NCBI GenBank assembly: GCA_028023455.1
Contig: JAQFVV010006826.1
Coordinates: 245,317 to 309,316 of the forward strand
DNA from: Epiperipatus broadwayi
Lineage: Eukaryota; Onychophora; Udeonychophora; Euonychophora; Peripatidae
Length of the DNA stretch: 64,000 nt
Reading direction: 5' to 3'
A program made the position numbers and the translations under genes. Below, in pieces: positions 21,736-33,640 of the stretch. Each line of letters starts with the position of its first letter. Position 1 is the first letter of the stretch. Below the pieces are notes generated by a model. That model was not told where the DNA came from. It worked only from the letters and a program-made list of their open reading frames with translations, and did not search any database.

Positions 21736-22374
21736 ATACAATTGTAAATAAAAGTTAAAATATTTAAACCAGAAAGACGTATCACATCACTTTAAAAATC
21801 TTTTATTCATGCTCAGCACACTTTCAATACCTTAAAGTATCATAATCATACCTTTTTGTTTTTTAGTCTAGTTGCATTTTGTTATTATATATATTTGTTT
21901 ACTATTTATACAATTTTACATAAATTTCTTGTTTTTTATACAAATTTATGAAATAATTTCAGAGAGTCCACTTTTTAGATAGAGAGATCCTGGTTTTTTA
22001 TTTATTTATAGCACATTTGTTTTGGCTATTCTCCATGCCTCCTTAATCTTTCCTTTTCTATCACCTTTTTCAGTGAACACAATTTGGAGAGATGATTGCA
22101 GTTCATGTTTTAAAAATATTGATGAGCACTTGTTACTTCTTTTTGCCCTTTATCATTTAAAAATATATTTTTGTTTGTCTAAATATTGTCCTGAGAACAA
22201 ACTATTTAAATGAAGCTCTACAAGGCATAGTTTGGTGTTTGTTGGGGGGTGGGGGGCATATGTCAAAATGGCAAACCTATAAAGCAAAAATTATTGAATG
22301 TTAAAAAATATCATATTTAGATTAAAAAGATATATCTAAGTGTCGATATTAATATTAGCAGAATGAATTTTCCA
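21736..22374. other. unassigned DNA
   Basis: No recognised element. A 63-codon frame at 22022-22213 shows no domain. Confidence 0.3.
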
Positions 22375-22440
22375 ATGCGTAAGCTTGTGGTTAAGACCTG
22401 TAGAGGTTCCTATTCACATTTTAACCACACAAGCTTTAGG
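22375..22440 (+). repeat. fragment shared with the LINE 5' end
   Basis: The stretch gcttgtggttaagacctgta near 22383 also occurs at about 36767, at the 5' edge of the LINE. It is followed here by a partial inverted copy (ttaaccacacaagctt). It could be a 5' scrap of that LINE or a tRNA-like head shared by both. Confidence 0.5.
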
Positions 22441-22854
22441 TTTATTGCCTTAGTAAATATTACTAAGATCATTTAGTAAACAATTACAGCTATTATCAAG
22501 CAAAATGAAAGTAGACTTAAGCAAAATTATACTATATATTGTCTAAAATTAAATGCTTTCTTTATAAGAATGAAAAAAAAAGGATTATTAGAAATATAAA
22601 CTAAATCCATTGCTTATATGAAATTAATCATCTGAATTAATAATGCAAAAAACAAAATTCTTATCAGAATCTTGATCATTACATCATCAGCTTCATAAAT
22701 CTCACTACCTTTTTATAAGGATGTTTCATTCCAGATTGCCACATTCATTACCTCACAGGACTGTTCAATTTTACAGCTTTAATCAGCAGTTTTTTTGTGC
22801 CATTAATTTGCAATACAAAATAGATAAACTCTGGATAATAATAGATATCATTTA

Positions 22855-23045
22855 ATATAAATTGAGCACGGAGGGGGAGGTGATCTAGAGTCTATACCGA
22901 CTGATGAATGCTGGTTCAACAAGAAATATGTATATTAGAGATCATTTACCTTTTTTGCAGGTATGTGGTCATGTGTATTGGTTGTATAATATAGAGTGAA
23001 TAACTGAAGTGAGCTTGAAAGTCTGGGTTCAAGTCCTTTCTAATT
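22855..23045 (+). mobile_element. family A copy (A6)
   Basis: A single plus-strand family A segment from TATAAATTGAGCAC through the ribozyme to the B-box-like end gggttcaagtcc near 23027. The upstream half of the unit is missing. Confidence 0.65.
22885..22945 (+). ncRNA. hammerhead-like motif (family A, A6)
   Basis: CTGATGA is intact at 22901-22907 and GAAA follows. Helix II is damaged (ATGCTG against CAACAA), so only part of it pairs. Helix III keeps the near-palindrome ATATGTAT. Confidence 0.5.
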
Positions 23046-23940
23046 ATGCATATATATAAAGATAATCATTATTTTATATATGCATAGTCTCATAAGCATA
23101 ATTGTAGCTTAAGATCAATTTATGTTGAATAGATTATTCATGCTATTTATGGAGAATAAACCAATGCACATGCAATGTTAATTTCCTTGTTCAACTTATT
23201 AAGAGTGATATATTACCACCAATACACTATAGTGAACAACTTCTAACAACATATTTTTTCTTTCATCATTTTCTTTATAATCCTCTACTGACAAATATTT
23301 TTCTGATCTTTCTCATTACTTCACATAATTCCGTTATCAGACATACAAACTTTCTCTGAGAATTTTATTTAATGCAATTACGAAAAATAACAAAAATATA
23401 TACAATGTTAACAATAACATCTCATTACTAACTAACTAAATAAAACCCTATGAATCTAGTAGGGAACCACAAGCTACATTGAATAATGTTGATTTTATAA
23501 GTTTCTAATCTGGATTACCCCTTATGAAACTAGCAGTTTATCATAAGTGATGTTGGATATTAATTTTGCATTCTGGTGATTCTATATTTAAATCAAAATT
23601 CTATCATAGGTATGTATTTCTTCATATTTTTTAAACCTAAAACATTAGTTTGCATGAGGGGTTGCTAACTGGGTGCTTGACAAAAAGTCATGCATGGATG
23701 GAATTAGTGTCATGGAAATATCTCATTACTGCATCTGTTTTCGGTATGAAAATATGATTTGTTTAAATGGTGTATTGCAAGTGTTTAAAATATCTATAAA
23801 TTATGTATATATATTAAAAACAAATTATTATAATTTATGATTTTCACCATACAAATAGAGGATTAAAACTAAAAGGTGTAGATATGTCAGTTCTACTGTA
23901 TTCCTAATGAAAAGGCTTTATCAAAAGAAAGTTATTACTT
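23046..23940. other. unassigned AT-rich DNA
   Basis: No recognised gene or repeat. Confidence 0.3.
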
Positions 23941-23944
23941 AAAC

Positions 23945-24720
23945 AAGTTTGGAGTCATCATCATCATAATCAAACATTATCAATCCACTTCAGAATAAAA
24001 ATTTCTCCAAGTTCAATCCATCTTGTCCAACTTCTAGCCTCTCTTTTTCACATAACCCCAGCATATTTCATTATTTCATCCATCCATCTCACTTGTGGCT
24101 TTAGGTCTTTTACAATCTCTTAGAATTCAGTTTAAGATTTCAACTGTCCATCTATTATCATCTATTCTAGTAATAACTCCACTTCAGTCTATTAATTTTT
24201 TCAGTAATGTCAATAACACATTTGTTCACTCACCCATGTATTTCATTTTTAATCACTTCTTGTTACTTCTAACATGCAACTATCCATACTTTGTTGAGTA
24301 TTTTGAAGTCTCTGTATTTCTCTTCTGTTAAGTGTCCAAGTCTGAGATCCATAAGTAAGTCATAAAGCACATTTATTAAAAACCTTTCTTTTCAAAAACA
24401 TATGCATATTTCTTTTAATATTAACTTATTTCTACTAAGAATACTTCAACCAAATTTAATTCTATGATCAATTTCATCAATTATGATTTCATCTGTAGTA
24501 ATAACCTGACCAAGGTATTTATCAATCTTTATTCTCTTCCCTTAAAAAAAAAAACCATTGAATCTTACTTTAGTCTTTTTAACCTTTACCTTTAACTCTA
24601 TTTTAATACTTTCATTGATAACTCTTATAACCTTTCCTAAAGCTTTAAAGCATTATTTGCAAACACAACTACATCATCTTCAAAATCTGGATGATTTAAA
24701 TAATGTCCATTTACTTTTAT
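23945..24720 (-). pseudogene. RTE-like LINE 3' fragment
   Basis: A minus-strand remnant of the same family as 61520-62160. Near 24700-24650 the frame reads EDDVVVFANNAL, matching the catalytic DDVV box of RTE-type reverse transcriptases. At the 3' end the nucleotide sequence runs parallel to the better copy, with ccatccatctcacttgtgg, tcttttacaatctctt and caagttcaatccatctt blocks, which there encode the C-terminal WM-E-R, DW and LG blocks. Many stops and indels; there is no usable ORF. The ATCATC run at its left edge (about 23957) fits the simple tail of an RTE element. Confidence 0.65.
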
Positions 24721-25960
24721 TTTCTTAGCTTTTTTGGAGATATGGAGTCATCCTATGATACATCCTTCTTAATGTTACTTTTTTTAGTATCATTATGTAA
24801 TCTAATTGTGACAGTTGCATTTTGTAAATATTTTTCAGAATATTAAAATAGTCTAAACTCGGTATTGAGTGCGTTCTGAAGAAAGATTTCTTCCGTTTCA
24901 AATAGCTTTGCATTATTTTTGATTTTATAATGTTTTTTTTTTTTTTTTAAAAAAAAAAAAAAGTGGGATCATTGTAAACTTTCTTTCCCTTTCAGTTTGT
25001 TTGATTTTTAAAAAAAATTATATAAGTATGGAAGATGAGCAAATGCGGTACATAAGATTAATCACTACAATAATATTAATTATCAAATGATTATTAATCC
25101 TCTTATCATAATCAATAGAAGAATTCTTATATTTATTCATCATATCCATCATTTTTCAAAACGTTCAAAATCTTCATTTTCTAAATATACTTTTATTTTA
25201 CTCTTAAAAAATAATGCCAAATCAAAACTTGTTTTAAAATAATTAACATACATTTTTTTACACTAAGCGAACTTCATTCTTTACTTTCTATTATTTTTTC
25301 ATTTAATAATATGCTGAGAGTTAGTATCCCCCTCTACTCCCTCCGACGATTACTCTTCGAGCACATCCCTTCCTTCAGCCTCCTTACAAAACGGATGAAA
25401 ATATTTTTTTTACAACTTTTATTTGAATAGCCTTTTTAAAAACGATATTTTGTATAGATATAATTTTTTTATTTTATTTTTAAAATATTATAATTTGCAT
25501 CAAGTAAATATTTCCAGTTTGTTTTCTATGTAATTTTATATTTAAATAACAAGTTTGCTAAGACATCTTTTAATTAATGCATCTAAATTGATTAAAAACA
25601 TTGAAAAGAGAAGAAAAATATGTTAGATTTCAGCTGATTTGTTATGGAAATTTTTTTCTTCTTTATTTTAAAAATTTTAGTATTATTTTAAAAGAAAGAC
25701 AAAAACATTTTTTGAAAAATTGTGAATATTTCACAGTTTTTTTGTCTTGCGAAAAAAGAAAACAATATTTTTATGAGTTTTTAAAGCAGTAACATTTCGT
25801 AATTATTCAATAAATTATGAGTAACATATATATATACATAGCAATAAAAAATATTTCCATATAAATTGAATATAAATAATAAAATGATTGTTGAATTAGA
25901 ATGTTTTAAATTTAACTGTTGAATAATGCAAGCGGCAGGCCCCGAGCGTAGGCAAAGAAA
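24720..25960. other. unassigned AT-rich DNA with A/T homopolymers
   Basis: Includes long T and A runs at about 24930-24962. No coding domain; the small frames here are lysine-, phenylalanine- or asparagine-rich by base composition alone. Confidence 0.35.
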
Positions 25961-26019
25961 TGTCATTAAATATAAGAATAAATAAATTATACAGGACTCA
26001 AAAAGTCTTAGAAGAAATT

Positions 26020-26110
26020 TCCATTAGAACAAATGTCATATCTTTAGAAACAAAAATCAGAATTATTCAAACTATGATACCTCTTGTGGTTGATTTAAAG
26101 ATGTAAAAAA
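26020..26110 (+). pseudogene. possible LINE C-terminal scrap
   Basis: A short frame reads SLETKIRIIQTMIPLVVDL, reminiscent of the TK-RL-KT-V-P-L-YG segment downstream of the catalytic domain in several LINEs. A related scrap may follow at about 26865-26970 (GCIMSHSNLLKN). Too short and diverged for a firm call. Confidence 0.3.
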
Positions 26111-26669
26111 AAGTATAAACGGTTTTTGAACTATTGTCCTCCAGAAATTACAGCAGATATGACAAATATAAACAAATTATTTTCGTAAATATAATCATAA
26201 ACTGGTTCAGGTTTAAGCATAACATTTAAACCATCAGTTTGGATATAAAATGTTTCATAAGAGCAATATTCAATAACAAATTATATATGAGAGGTACTAC
26301 AAACTCTCAAATCAATGTAAGTATAGTTGTAAAAGAAATCTATGCCATATTGCAATATTTTTTATGACAACTATTCCAAATATTTTGCAATTATATATTG
26401 AAGATTCTGATTAATTAATATTAAAGACATTTTTCTTGGTTGAATTTTTATTTAGCAATATTCATGTTTCTGTTATTTGAAAAAAAAAAAAATTTTTTTT
26501 ATATTTCCTTATTTAATAATTTCTAGAATGTATCTGAAAATAAATTTAAAAAAATCATATATTTTATTACATAAATAAAATAAATGCTAATTTACAGTGT
26601 TTTTTGTTTGTTTTCTCACAATTTACTATATACTAGTCATGAATTCATCTTTCAGATACAATAACCTAT

Positions 26670-26822
26670 ATTAGTAATAATAACAAGTCAGATGTCACAT
26701 GACTTATATATAGCTTGCACTGACAAATATGTAAAATTAAGAGCGTGCTAATAACTCTAAACAAGCTTTTTTTTTTTTATTTATGATAAATGCTACTACA
26801 AGAGAAGGCATTCAAATCATTG
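26670..26822 (-). mobile_element. family C 5'-truncated copy (C6)
   Basis: A minus-strand copy of the 3' part of the 424-base family C unit, from aatgatttgaatgccttctc through the A-run and gcttgtttagag to the gtcatgtgacatctgactt end. It is nearly identical to C4 over about 150 bases. It begins a short distance 3' of where the ribozyme would lie, so the ribozyme is absent. The truncation pattern fits incomplete reverse transcription from the 3' end. Confidence 0.75.
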
Positions 26823-26974
26823 CAGTTTTTTTGACTACAAATCCAAACTTTCATTAAAAACCCAAATAACTAAGTGGAAATTGTCTTATTCTGGTTGTAT
26901 TATGAGTCATTCTAATTTATTAAAGAATTGTGTAAGGATCAGAAAGATGAATAATGTAGAGAGCGACTTGCATC

Positions 26975-29900
26975 ATAATAATAAATTGGCCCAAAAGCCA
27001 AAAGATTTCATAAATAAAGAGAAAGTGATTGATTTGACTCAGTAATAAACAGTCTACAAAACAAAGATTAGCTCTATAAATATCCACCACCCGCCACACA
27101 CACCAAAAACAGCATTTGCCATACAAAAGCAATTTTCCACAAATCAAGCAAAAGTTCTTTTTATGCTGTATGCATTGAATCTCCACTCCAAGAAGAGCAA
27201 AAGAAATAAAGCCAATAAAACATTCTCTTAAAAAAGTTAAATAACTAAGATATAGTTATTAATATTAAAATCAATTTCTATTTTAAACTATAAACCTAGG
27301 ATAGAATCTCAAATAAGGCAACTAAATATATAAAGAATAACATTAAAATAATCTGAATGTATGTATTTTTGATATCTGCAGCATTGCCAATTTATCCTAT
27401 AGCATAATTCTAAAAAATAGAATTAATAATTTCTTATGAAACTAGGCAAGTATAATCATTATATTTATTAGTAAACCATTTTTAGATATAAATATTTTTA
27501 TATAAAACTATATTTTATGTATATACCATAGATAATATGTAATAAAATATATTCCATCAATGTAAGTAGGCAATTTTCAACTAGTATGGTAATAAATCTG
27601 GTACAAAATGATATTTGTTACTTTGCTGAGCAAGGTTTTTGATACAGCTTATCTTTGTTAGAGCATGACTAATATATAATTATATTACACATATATATTT
27701 TAATAGTAATGTACAAGAAAAATATAATCATTTCATATTTACAAATTATTAACGAAATGGGAGTAAATCTAAAATAAAAGTTAATTATTATATTCACAAT
27801 TTCTATAATGATAACTAAAGCCTTCCTTCATAATGACATACAAAATTTTATTTGGAAATAAGAATTACATTCAAACTACTACTTTCTGATTATATGCATA
27901 GTATCAAGATTAGTTAAATGTGAATCATAAGAAATTTTGATAAGCACACATACACTGTTGGACAATGCTATTTATATATTCACTGGAAGTCAAAGCCATC
28001 AAGGATAACATAGAAATAATATTAATAATTAGAATATGGAGCATTTAAGTAACAAATAGCTACATTTCTCTAAAAGTTTAAAGTATATGAGTATTCTCGC
28101 ATAATAATTGTTTTGAAAGTCTTAGGCATGATAAAAATGTGTGTTTTATGCAGAGATATGAAGAAGTTAGACACTACAGTACTATAGCTCAACCATAATG
28201 TATGGACTGTGATGGTGTCACTGTTGTTTGACTCCTTCCTCATTATCATATAATATGTGAAAATAGAATATAAACAATGCAATTTTCTAAGGAAAATTAT
28301 TTATAAAAACATTAATGATCATATGAATACAATAGGTAAAAATAATGAGATGGTTAGAGATTAAAAAAAGAGTATTGCAAAATTTGTAGATTGAAGAGTA
28401 AAGTTCATAGATAAAGGGATAAGATATACAGAAAATAATTTTGGGAAAGAAAAAAATGATGTAAAATATTTTGGTTGATATAATATAGATGAAATGATTT
28501 TAATTAATATATTAAAAATATACAAAAATTAGAGTTAATTGAAAGTGAAGTTTAGAAAGAATAACATTGAAGCAAGATCATGAATATCATTAATTCTTTC
28601 ACACTGTGGCAGGTTTTTTTCTATAAGATTTCTATGTTAATTTTAATATTAAAACAGTATTATTTATCATAGTATAATAAATTTCACTTTATTTGATAGA
28701 TATTTTTGTTTAGAAATTAAGAAAATTTTAAAAAATCACATTTGACTTTTGTAAATATTAAAAAAATTACATCGTAATCAAAACAATACATGTTTTTCAT
28801 CATCTACTATCAAGAAAAGCAGTTTCATTTCAGAAAATGTATGAAATCTTTATTATTTGTCATCTGTATTAAAAATGTGAATGAATAAATATTTCTGATA
28901 AATTTATGATATCACACTTTAAAAGATTAAATATTTTAAATAATTTTTACAGTATCACAATATATTCTAACAGACAATAACTGATTATATGTTAACAAAC
29001 AGCTTGTAATTACCTTTCCTGTAATTTGTATTGTTCAAAAATATAACATTATTACAAGGTTAGAGACTGCCAAGGGACAATAAAAGGCTATCGAGGCAGG
29101 GGTTTAGATTTGTAAGTTGCCAACTTTTCATTTATCCTGACATCTATAGATTTTTTTTGGAATAAAAATATTAGAATAAAATATAAATAATTTTAATGAT
29201 ATTTAAAAAAAGTGTTAGCGATTTCTTTCATTAAATAGTAAAGTGACTGTCATACAAATTATTTTGGGCGAAGAGATTAACACTTTTATTATTATTTCAG
29301 TTATTTCACTTTTTAACAAGCAAAAATATTTTTTCACATATAAAAACGTCTGTAGTAACACATTAAAATAATTACATATCTATTACTCAGGAATTTATGA
29401 AAATTTTGAGAATTATAAGTAATACAGTTTCATCAAAATTGTGTTTCAAAGTTTGCCAGTCTATTACTGCACTAAGACATGGACATCCACTGCCTGCCTG
29501 TTAGATATACAGATAAAGATATATTAATTACAATAACTGTAGACTAATATTTAGTTGTCTCTTATGTAAATTTTGCTTAACAAATTTGGATTAAAATAAC
29601 AAACATAAACACACTGTTAGAAAAAATAATATTAACTGAAAAGGGAAACCAAAAAAAATATTTTAAACTTACTGTAGATTATTTCAGAAGATATGCAAAA
29701 CTATTAAAAATAGGACATGCAAATTGTAAAAAATATTAAAAAAGTGAAGAATAAAAGTGAGAATTTAGATGAGGCATTTACATGTAAACTACTTAGTGTT
29801 TTTATAATCTACAGTTTTTAGGCCATACAAAATTTAGTTTTGCCCAATTTAAAATAAAATCTGGAAAATCATTTTATGGGTGTTACCACTTGTATGTCCC

Positions 29901-31815
29901 CATAATGACTTTCTTCTAAAAGCACAGTCATGTCTCTAAATGTATTTAATTGAAATCTAATATTTCTATTGTGCTGATGTGTTTTATATTATTAGTAAAT
30001 AACAGTTTCTCCTGTATTACAGAAGATGGCTTTTATAGCATTAATGGAACTGTTGAATGGATAATGTGTTGAAAAATCCAGTCTCATAAAATCATAATCA
30101 TTTTTATAATACAGAGATAACTTCAGTGTAAATTTTCAATGTCTATTATATAATTTCTAAACAGCCACGCATGATTAAAATTGTATAGTTAAAGGTATAG
30201 GTTAAATAAAATTGATTGAGACAAACATACGAAATGAAATGTAATTCAATTCAATTTTATTCACTATTTTAAAGGGGGATATTGTAATTCTTCATAAGAA
30301 GCTAAAGAATAAAAAAAAAGACAATATTAAGAATGTATAGATTGTGGTAGAAAAGACTGTAATAATAGTATGTGTCAATATTTTCTCTTTTTGCTATTTT
30401 GCTTCTCCTTGATTACAAGTTATTATAATATATTTAAGGAAAAATGAAATGGCATGAAAGTTGCTTATTTTAAAAGAAAACAAATGGGAGTTATTAAAAT
30501 TAAATATTAATCTGAAAGTTATTAAATTAATACTAAATACAGCTTGTTTTAAAAAACAAAATGTTCTCTTTTCTATTTCTTGTTTTTTTTTTTTTTTAGG
30601 AAAGGAAGAGGGGAAAATATGTAATTAAATATTGATTAACTGAGGGATAAGGTAAGTTTGAGGTAAACAGCATGATAATAAAAAACAACATTTTTTTGAA
30701 AAGTATTTTTTGAAAAACAATGACAATGAAATTATAAACTGGCAGAGATAATTAATTTAAAGCAGAAATATGTTGTCCAGTAGAGTGAATGCAAGAATTT
30801 AGAGCAGAGAATTGTACATAAAGAGTAGTTTGGTTGAACAATATATATGTAGCCACAATCATGGCCAGTGAAATCAAATACAACAAAGCTGGTTGGGAAA
30901 ATAATACTCTCAGTGTCATTAAGAAAAAGTATGAAGTTATCAAATACACTAATGATTTATGCTTTCTTAGCATGAGGAGCTGATTTATTTATGTGTGCTC
31001 ACCTCTGCCTTGGCATGTAGCATTGTAAAAAAAAATTATAAAGTCCAGTCCTAGAGTGAAAAGAAGATGCATTCATAAGGTATGTTATCGATAACACTAC
31101 ATGATCTTTCTAACCAACAGATAAAAGAGACTATATATAAAAACTGATTAGATCTTGGATTTTTATAATTATGCAAATAAATTATCTTGGGTTTAAAAAC
31201 TTAAGAATTTTTTTATATTTCAGGTTATTAGCTTGAATAGTACAAAGAAGAAAAATGTATCTACTAAATGCATAAAAGCATTAATTCCAACTTCAAATTT
31301 TAATCTTCACTGGTGAAGACAAAAAATCAAAAATCAGTCTGAAAATATCTAGTTTTTTGAAGAGTGGTGGAGAAAATGTTAAAAGCTTTGAAGTTTCATG
31401 CTGGTAAAGGCTTTTGGGAATACCATATGACAATAAGGAAATAGACAAAAGGGTATATAAGAATTAAACTTAGATTTTTGACTTATGTGCAAATAAATTG
31501 TCTTATTTTAATCATAGCATAATAAAGTGAACCAAGTCATTAGAATAAGGTGTATATATAAGGTTTAGAAAAGTTGGTTGTCCAAAAGATGGTCAGCATT
31601 TAGTTATACATACTCCAATACAAAGATAAATATACTTTTAAAATTCTTAAATACTAAAGGGGTGACAGATCAGTAATTTTTATTAGTTACCCATTAGTCT
31701 GGAAATTATCCACTTATTTATTTCTGTAGTGTAATTTTCACTACACCACTCTCATGCAAAATAGGAATTGATTTCTATTCATTTTTGATGCCTTGGGAAA
31801 GAAAGATGTAAAGAA
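26975..31815. other. long unassigned AT-rich stretch
   Basis: Nearly 5 kb in which I recognise no coding domain, RNA gene or repeat family. Small frames (for example 26920-27186, 28070-28282 and 30752-30973 on the minus strand) lack domains. It may be unique intergenic or intronic DNA or very old repeats. Confidence 0.4.
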
Positions 31816-31831
31816 AAATGTATGATCCCCA

Positions 31832-31925
31832 TCAGGCGTTGGTGGCTGAGTGGTCAGCACAGCTGCTTTACAAGTTATCCCAGGTTCTCAGGTTTGCTTC
31901 CTGGCCAATGCTTTGACACATAAGG
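31832..31925 (+). mobile_element. tRNA-derived SINE with 14-base target duplication
   Basis: A tRNA-like cloverleaf: 5' GCGTTGG pairs with 3' CCAATGC, an A-box TGGCTGAGTGG lies at about 31843, and a B-box-like GGTTTGCTTCC sits in a T-arm (CAGG/CCTG). It is flanked by the perfect direct repeat atgtatgatcccca at 31818-31831 and 31926-31939, a clear target-site duplication. The insertion split a family A ribozyme locus. The mutated B-box and the flanking duplication argue against a functional tRNA gene. Confidence 0.8.
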
Positions 31926-32020
31926 ATGTATGATCCCCAAGATGCATATTTCATGCTAAACCAGCACTCATATCTCACACATATCTTTATCATTGTTCAG
32001 CATATATATATAGCCAATTA
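31926..32020 (-). mobile_element. family A fragment (A8) split by a SINE
   Basis: Minus-strand family A ribozyme segment of the same subtype as 44085-44139 (helix III ending in the GCAT type, TTGGGG after the cleavage site). GTGCTGGTTTAGCAT forms helix II and GAAA is kept, but the core reads ATATGA instead of CTGATGA. The downstream part was separated by the SINE at 31832-31925. Confidence 0.6.
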
Positions 32021-33110
32021 CTACAGATTAATTGATATGTCAAATTTACTGCATTCACAAACGATTGCATTTTCTGAATCACATACCTTTTCTATATGTC
32101 TTTGGTCATTTTTTTTATAATTACACCCCTCCACAAGATGGTAAAAGCAGATAAACACCAGACCCCCTATCTACATGAAAGTAGTGTAGTGAAAATTACA
32201 TTATAAAAATGCAATTTCTATTATTTCTAGGAATTGACGGTGGCACATCCAATACAAATTATATATATATGGATAATAATAAAGTTATTTAAAAAAATAA
32301 CATAATTGGTTTATTACTAATTACAAAGTAAGTCTTTATAACAATTGAACGACTATTTAACATACTCCAAAATTTTAAAATGTTTATTTAAGGAAACGAT
32401 TTTATACTCTAATTATGTTTAATTAAAGTACAAAGTCGAATTCTGCTGTATTTTATTGGATTTTAAAATTCCACTTCAGTATTATTACCGTATTAGCTAT
32501 CATGAGTGAAGATGTTATTCTAGCTTGATAATAACATACTTTGATTATAATTCTCTGGAGATCGCATTATTAACGCAGTCATGATATCAAACAAAATATA
32601 AAAATACTTCAAAAACTTTTGTATTTCATATTTATTTCAAATATAAACTATTTTTTCTCTTTTCTGTAAAAATGAAATAATGATACGTATTTTGTAGCTG
32701 ATGTTATTATTGAATATAAAAACACAAAAGTTCACTTATCAAAAACAAACAGTCAATTAAAATACACATTAATTTAAAATAATTTCAATTGCGTTTAGTA
32801 TAAGTGATTGCATTAGTATTTATTTTTTAGTGAGACAAATATATAGATATTTAAAAGCAGGTGCCCCAATGTGGAATTCTTAAAACTTTTCGTGGTATAT
32901 GTGCGACAGTTTCTTCATTATTAATTTTTTCTTAAAGAGTGGCATTTTTTATTTCATTTTTAATATGTCTGGAAAATCCTGCATAAAACAATCCATGTAA
33001 AAATAAGGTTCTACTGGATAAAGATCCACCTATATAAGAGCTTAATTGAGAACTTACATTAAATACTGATTAAGATTTGAAATACAGGCATTCTTATAGC
33101 TGAAACTTAA
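32021..33110. other. unassigned AT-rich DNA
   Basis: No recognised element or gene. Confidence 0.35.
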
Positions 33111-33210
33111 TTGTAAATATAGGGGATTTGAACTCAGACTTTCAAGCAACCTTCAACTGCTCTATCTCATACTACTGAGACACATGACCACACACATGTA
33201 GAAAAGATAA

Positions 33211-33270
33211 ATAACCACCAACATACGTATTTCATGCTGAATCAGCACTCATCAGTTGGTCCAGATTATC
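33211..33270 (-). ncRNA. hammerhead ribozyme (family A, A9 minus copy)
   Basis: CTGATGA is perfect. Helix II is GTGCTG/CAGCAT with one G-U pair, followed by GAAA and the 8-base palindrome ATACGTAT as helix III. The base after the palindrome is G, not A, C or U, so the cleavage site appears lost. Helix I ACCAA/TTGGT plus an outer AT-rich helix is present. Confidence 0.7.
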
Positions 33271-33463
33271 ATCTCCCACACATATATATAATCAGTGCTC
33301 AGTTTATATTAAGATTTGCTATCTTAATATAAATTCAGTACTGATTATACATATGTATGGGAGATGATAATCTGAACCAACTGATGAGTGCTGCTTCAGC
33401 AAAAGTATGAAGATTTGCTATCTTAATATAAACTGAGCACTGATTATATATATGTGTGGGAGA

Positions 33464-33525
33464 TGATAATCTGGACCAAGTGATGAGTGCTGGTTCAGCA
33501 TGAAATACATATATTGGTGATTATT
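33464..33525 (+). ncRNA. hammerhead ribozyme, one core change (family A, A9 plus copy)
   Basis: Helix II GTGCTG/CAGCAT, GAAA, near-palindromic helix III ATACATAT, A at the cleavage position, and the geometry ACCAA/TTGGT, 4x1 internal loop, ATAAT/ATTAT are all kept. C3 is changed to G (GTGATGA), which should abolish or weaken activity. Confidence 0.68.
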
Positions 33526-33640
33526 TATCTTTTCTACATGTGAGGGGTCATGTGTACCAGTAATATGAGATAGAGTGGATATTTGAAGGTTGCTTGAAAG
33601 TCTGAGTTCAAATCCTCTATATTTACAATTAAGTACTGAT

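Larger units (their letters stand above)
33115..33640. mobile_element. family A inverted cluster (A9)
   Basis: A minus-strand unit (33115-33320) is joined near 33320 to plus-strand material (33325-33640), forming a foldback. The plus part itself holds a truncated ribozyme (CTGATGA at 33381) followed about 99 bases later by a second ribozyme (33464-33525), a shortened tandem. Both outer ends are the B-box-like block (ggatttgaactcagac and gagttcaaatcctc). Confidence 0.75.

Noticed and set aside
24930-24965. Poly(T)/poly(A) inverted stretch as a terminator or SINE tail
   Set aside because: A homopolymer pair with no attached element that I can identify.
26920-27186. An 88-codon minus-strand ORF rich in Cys and Leu
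   Set aside because: No domain or motif. Part of this region may be a LINE scrap in the other direction, and length alone is within chance for this much AT-rich DNA.
30752-30973. A 73-codon minus-strand ORF with hydrophobic stretches
   Set aside because: Hydrophobicity follows from AT-rich codons. There is no neighbour, motif or start context to support a gene.
31835-31917. A functional tRNA gene
   Set aside because: A tRNA-like fold is present, but the B-box is mutated and the locus is flanked by a target-site duplication, so it is a SINE.
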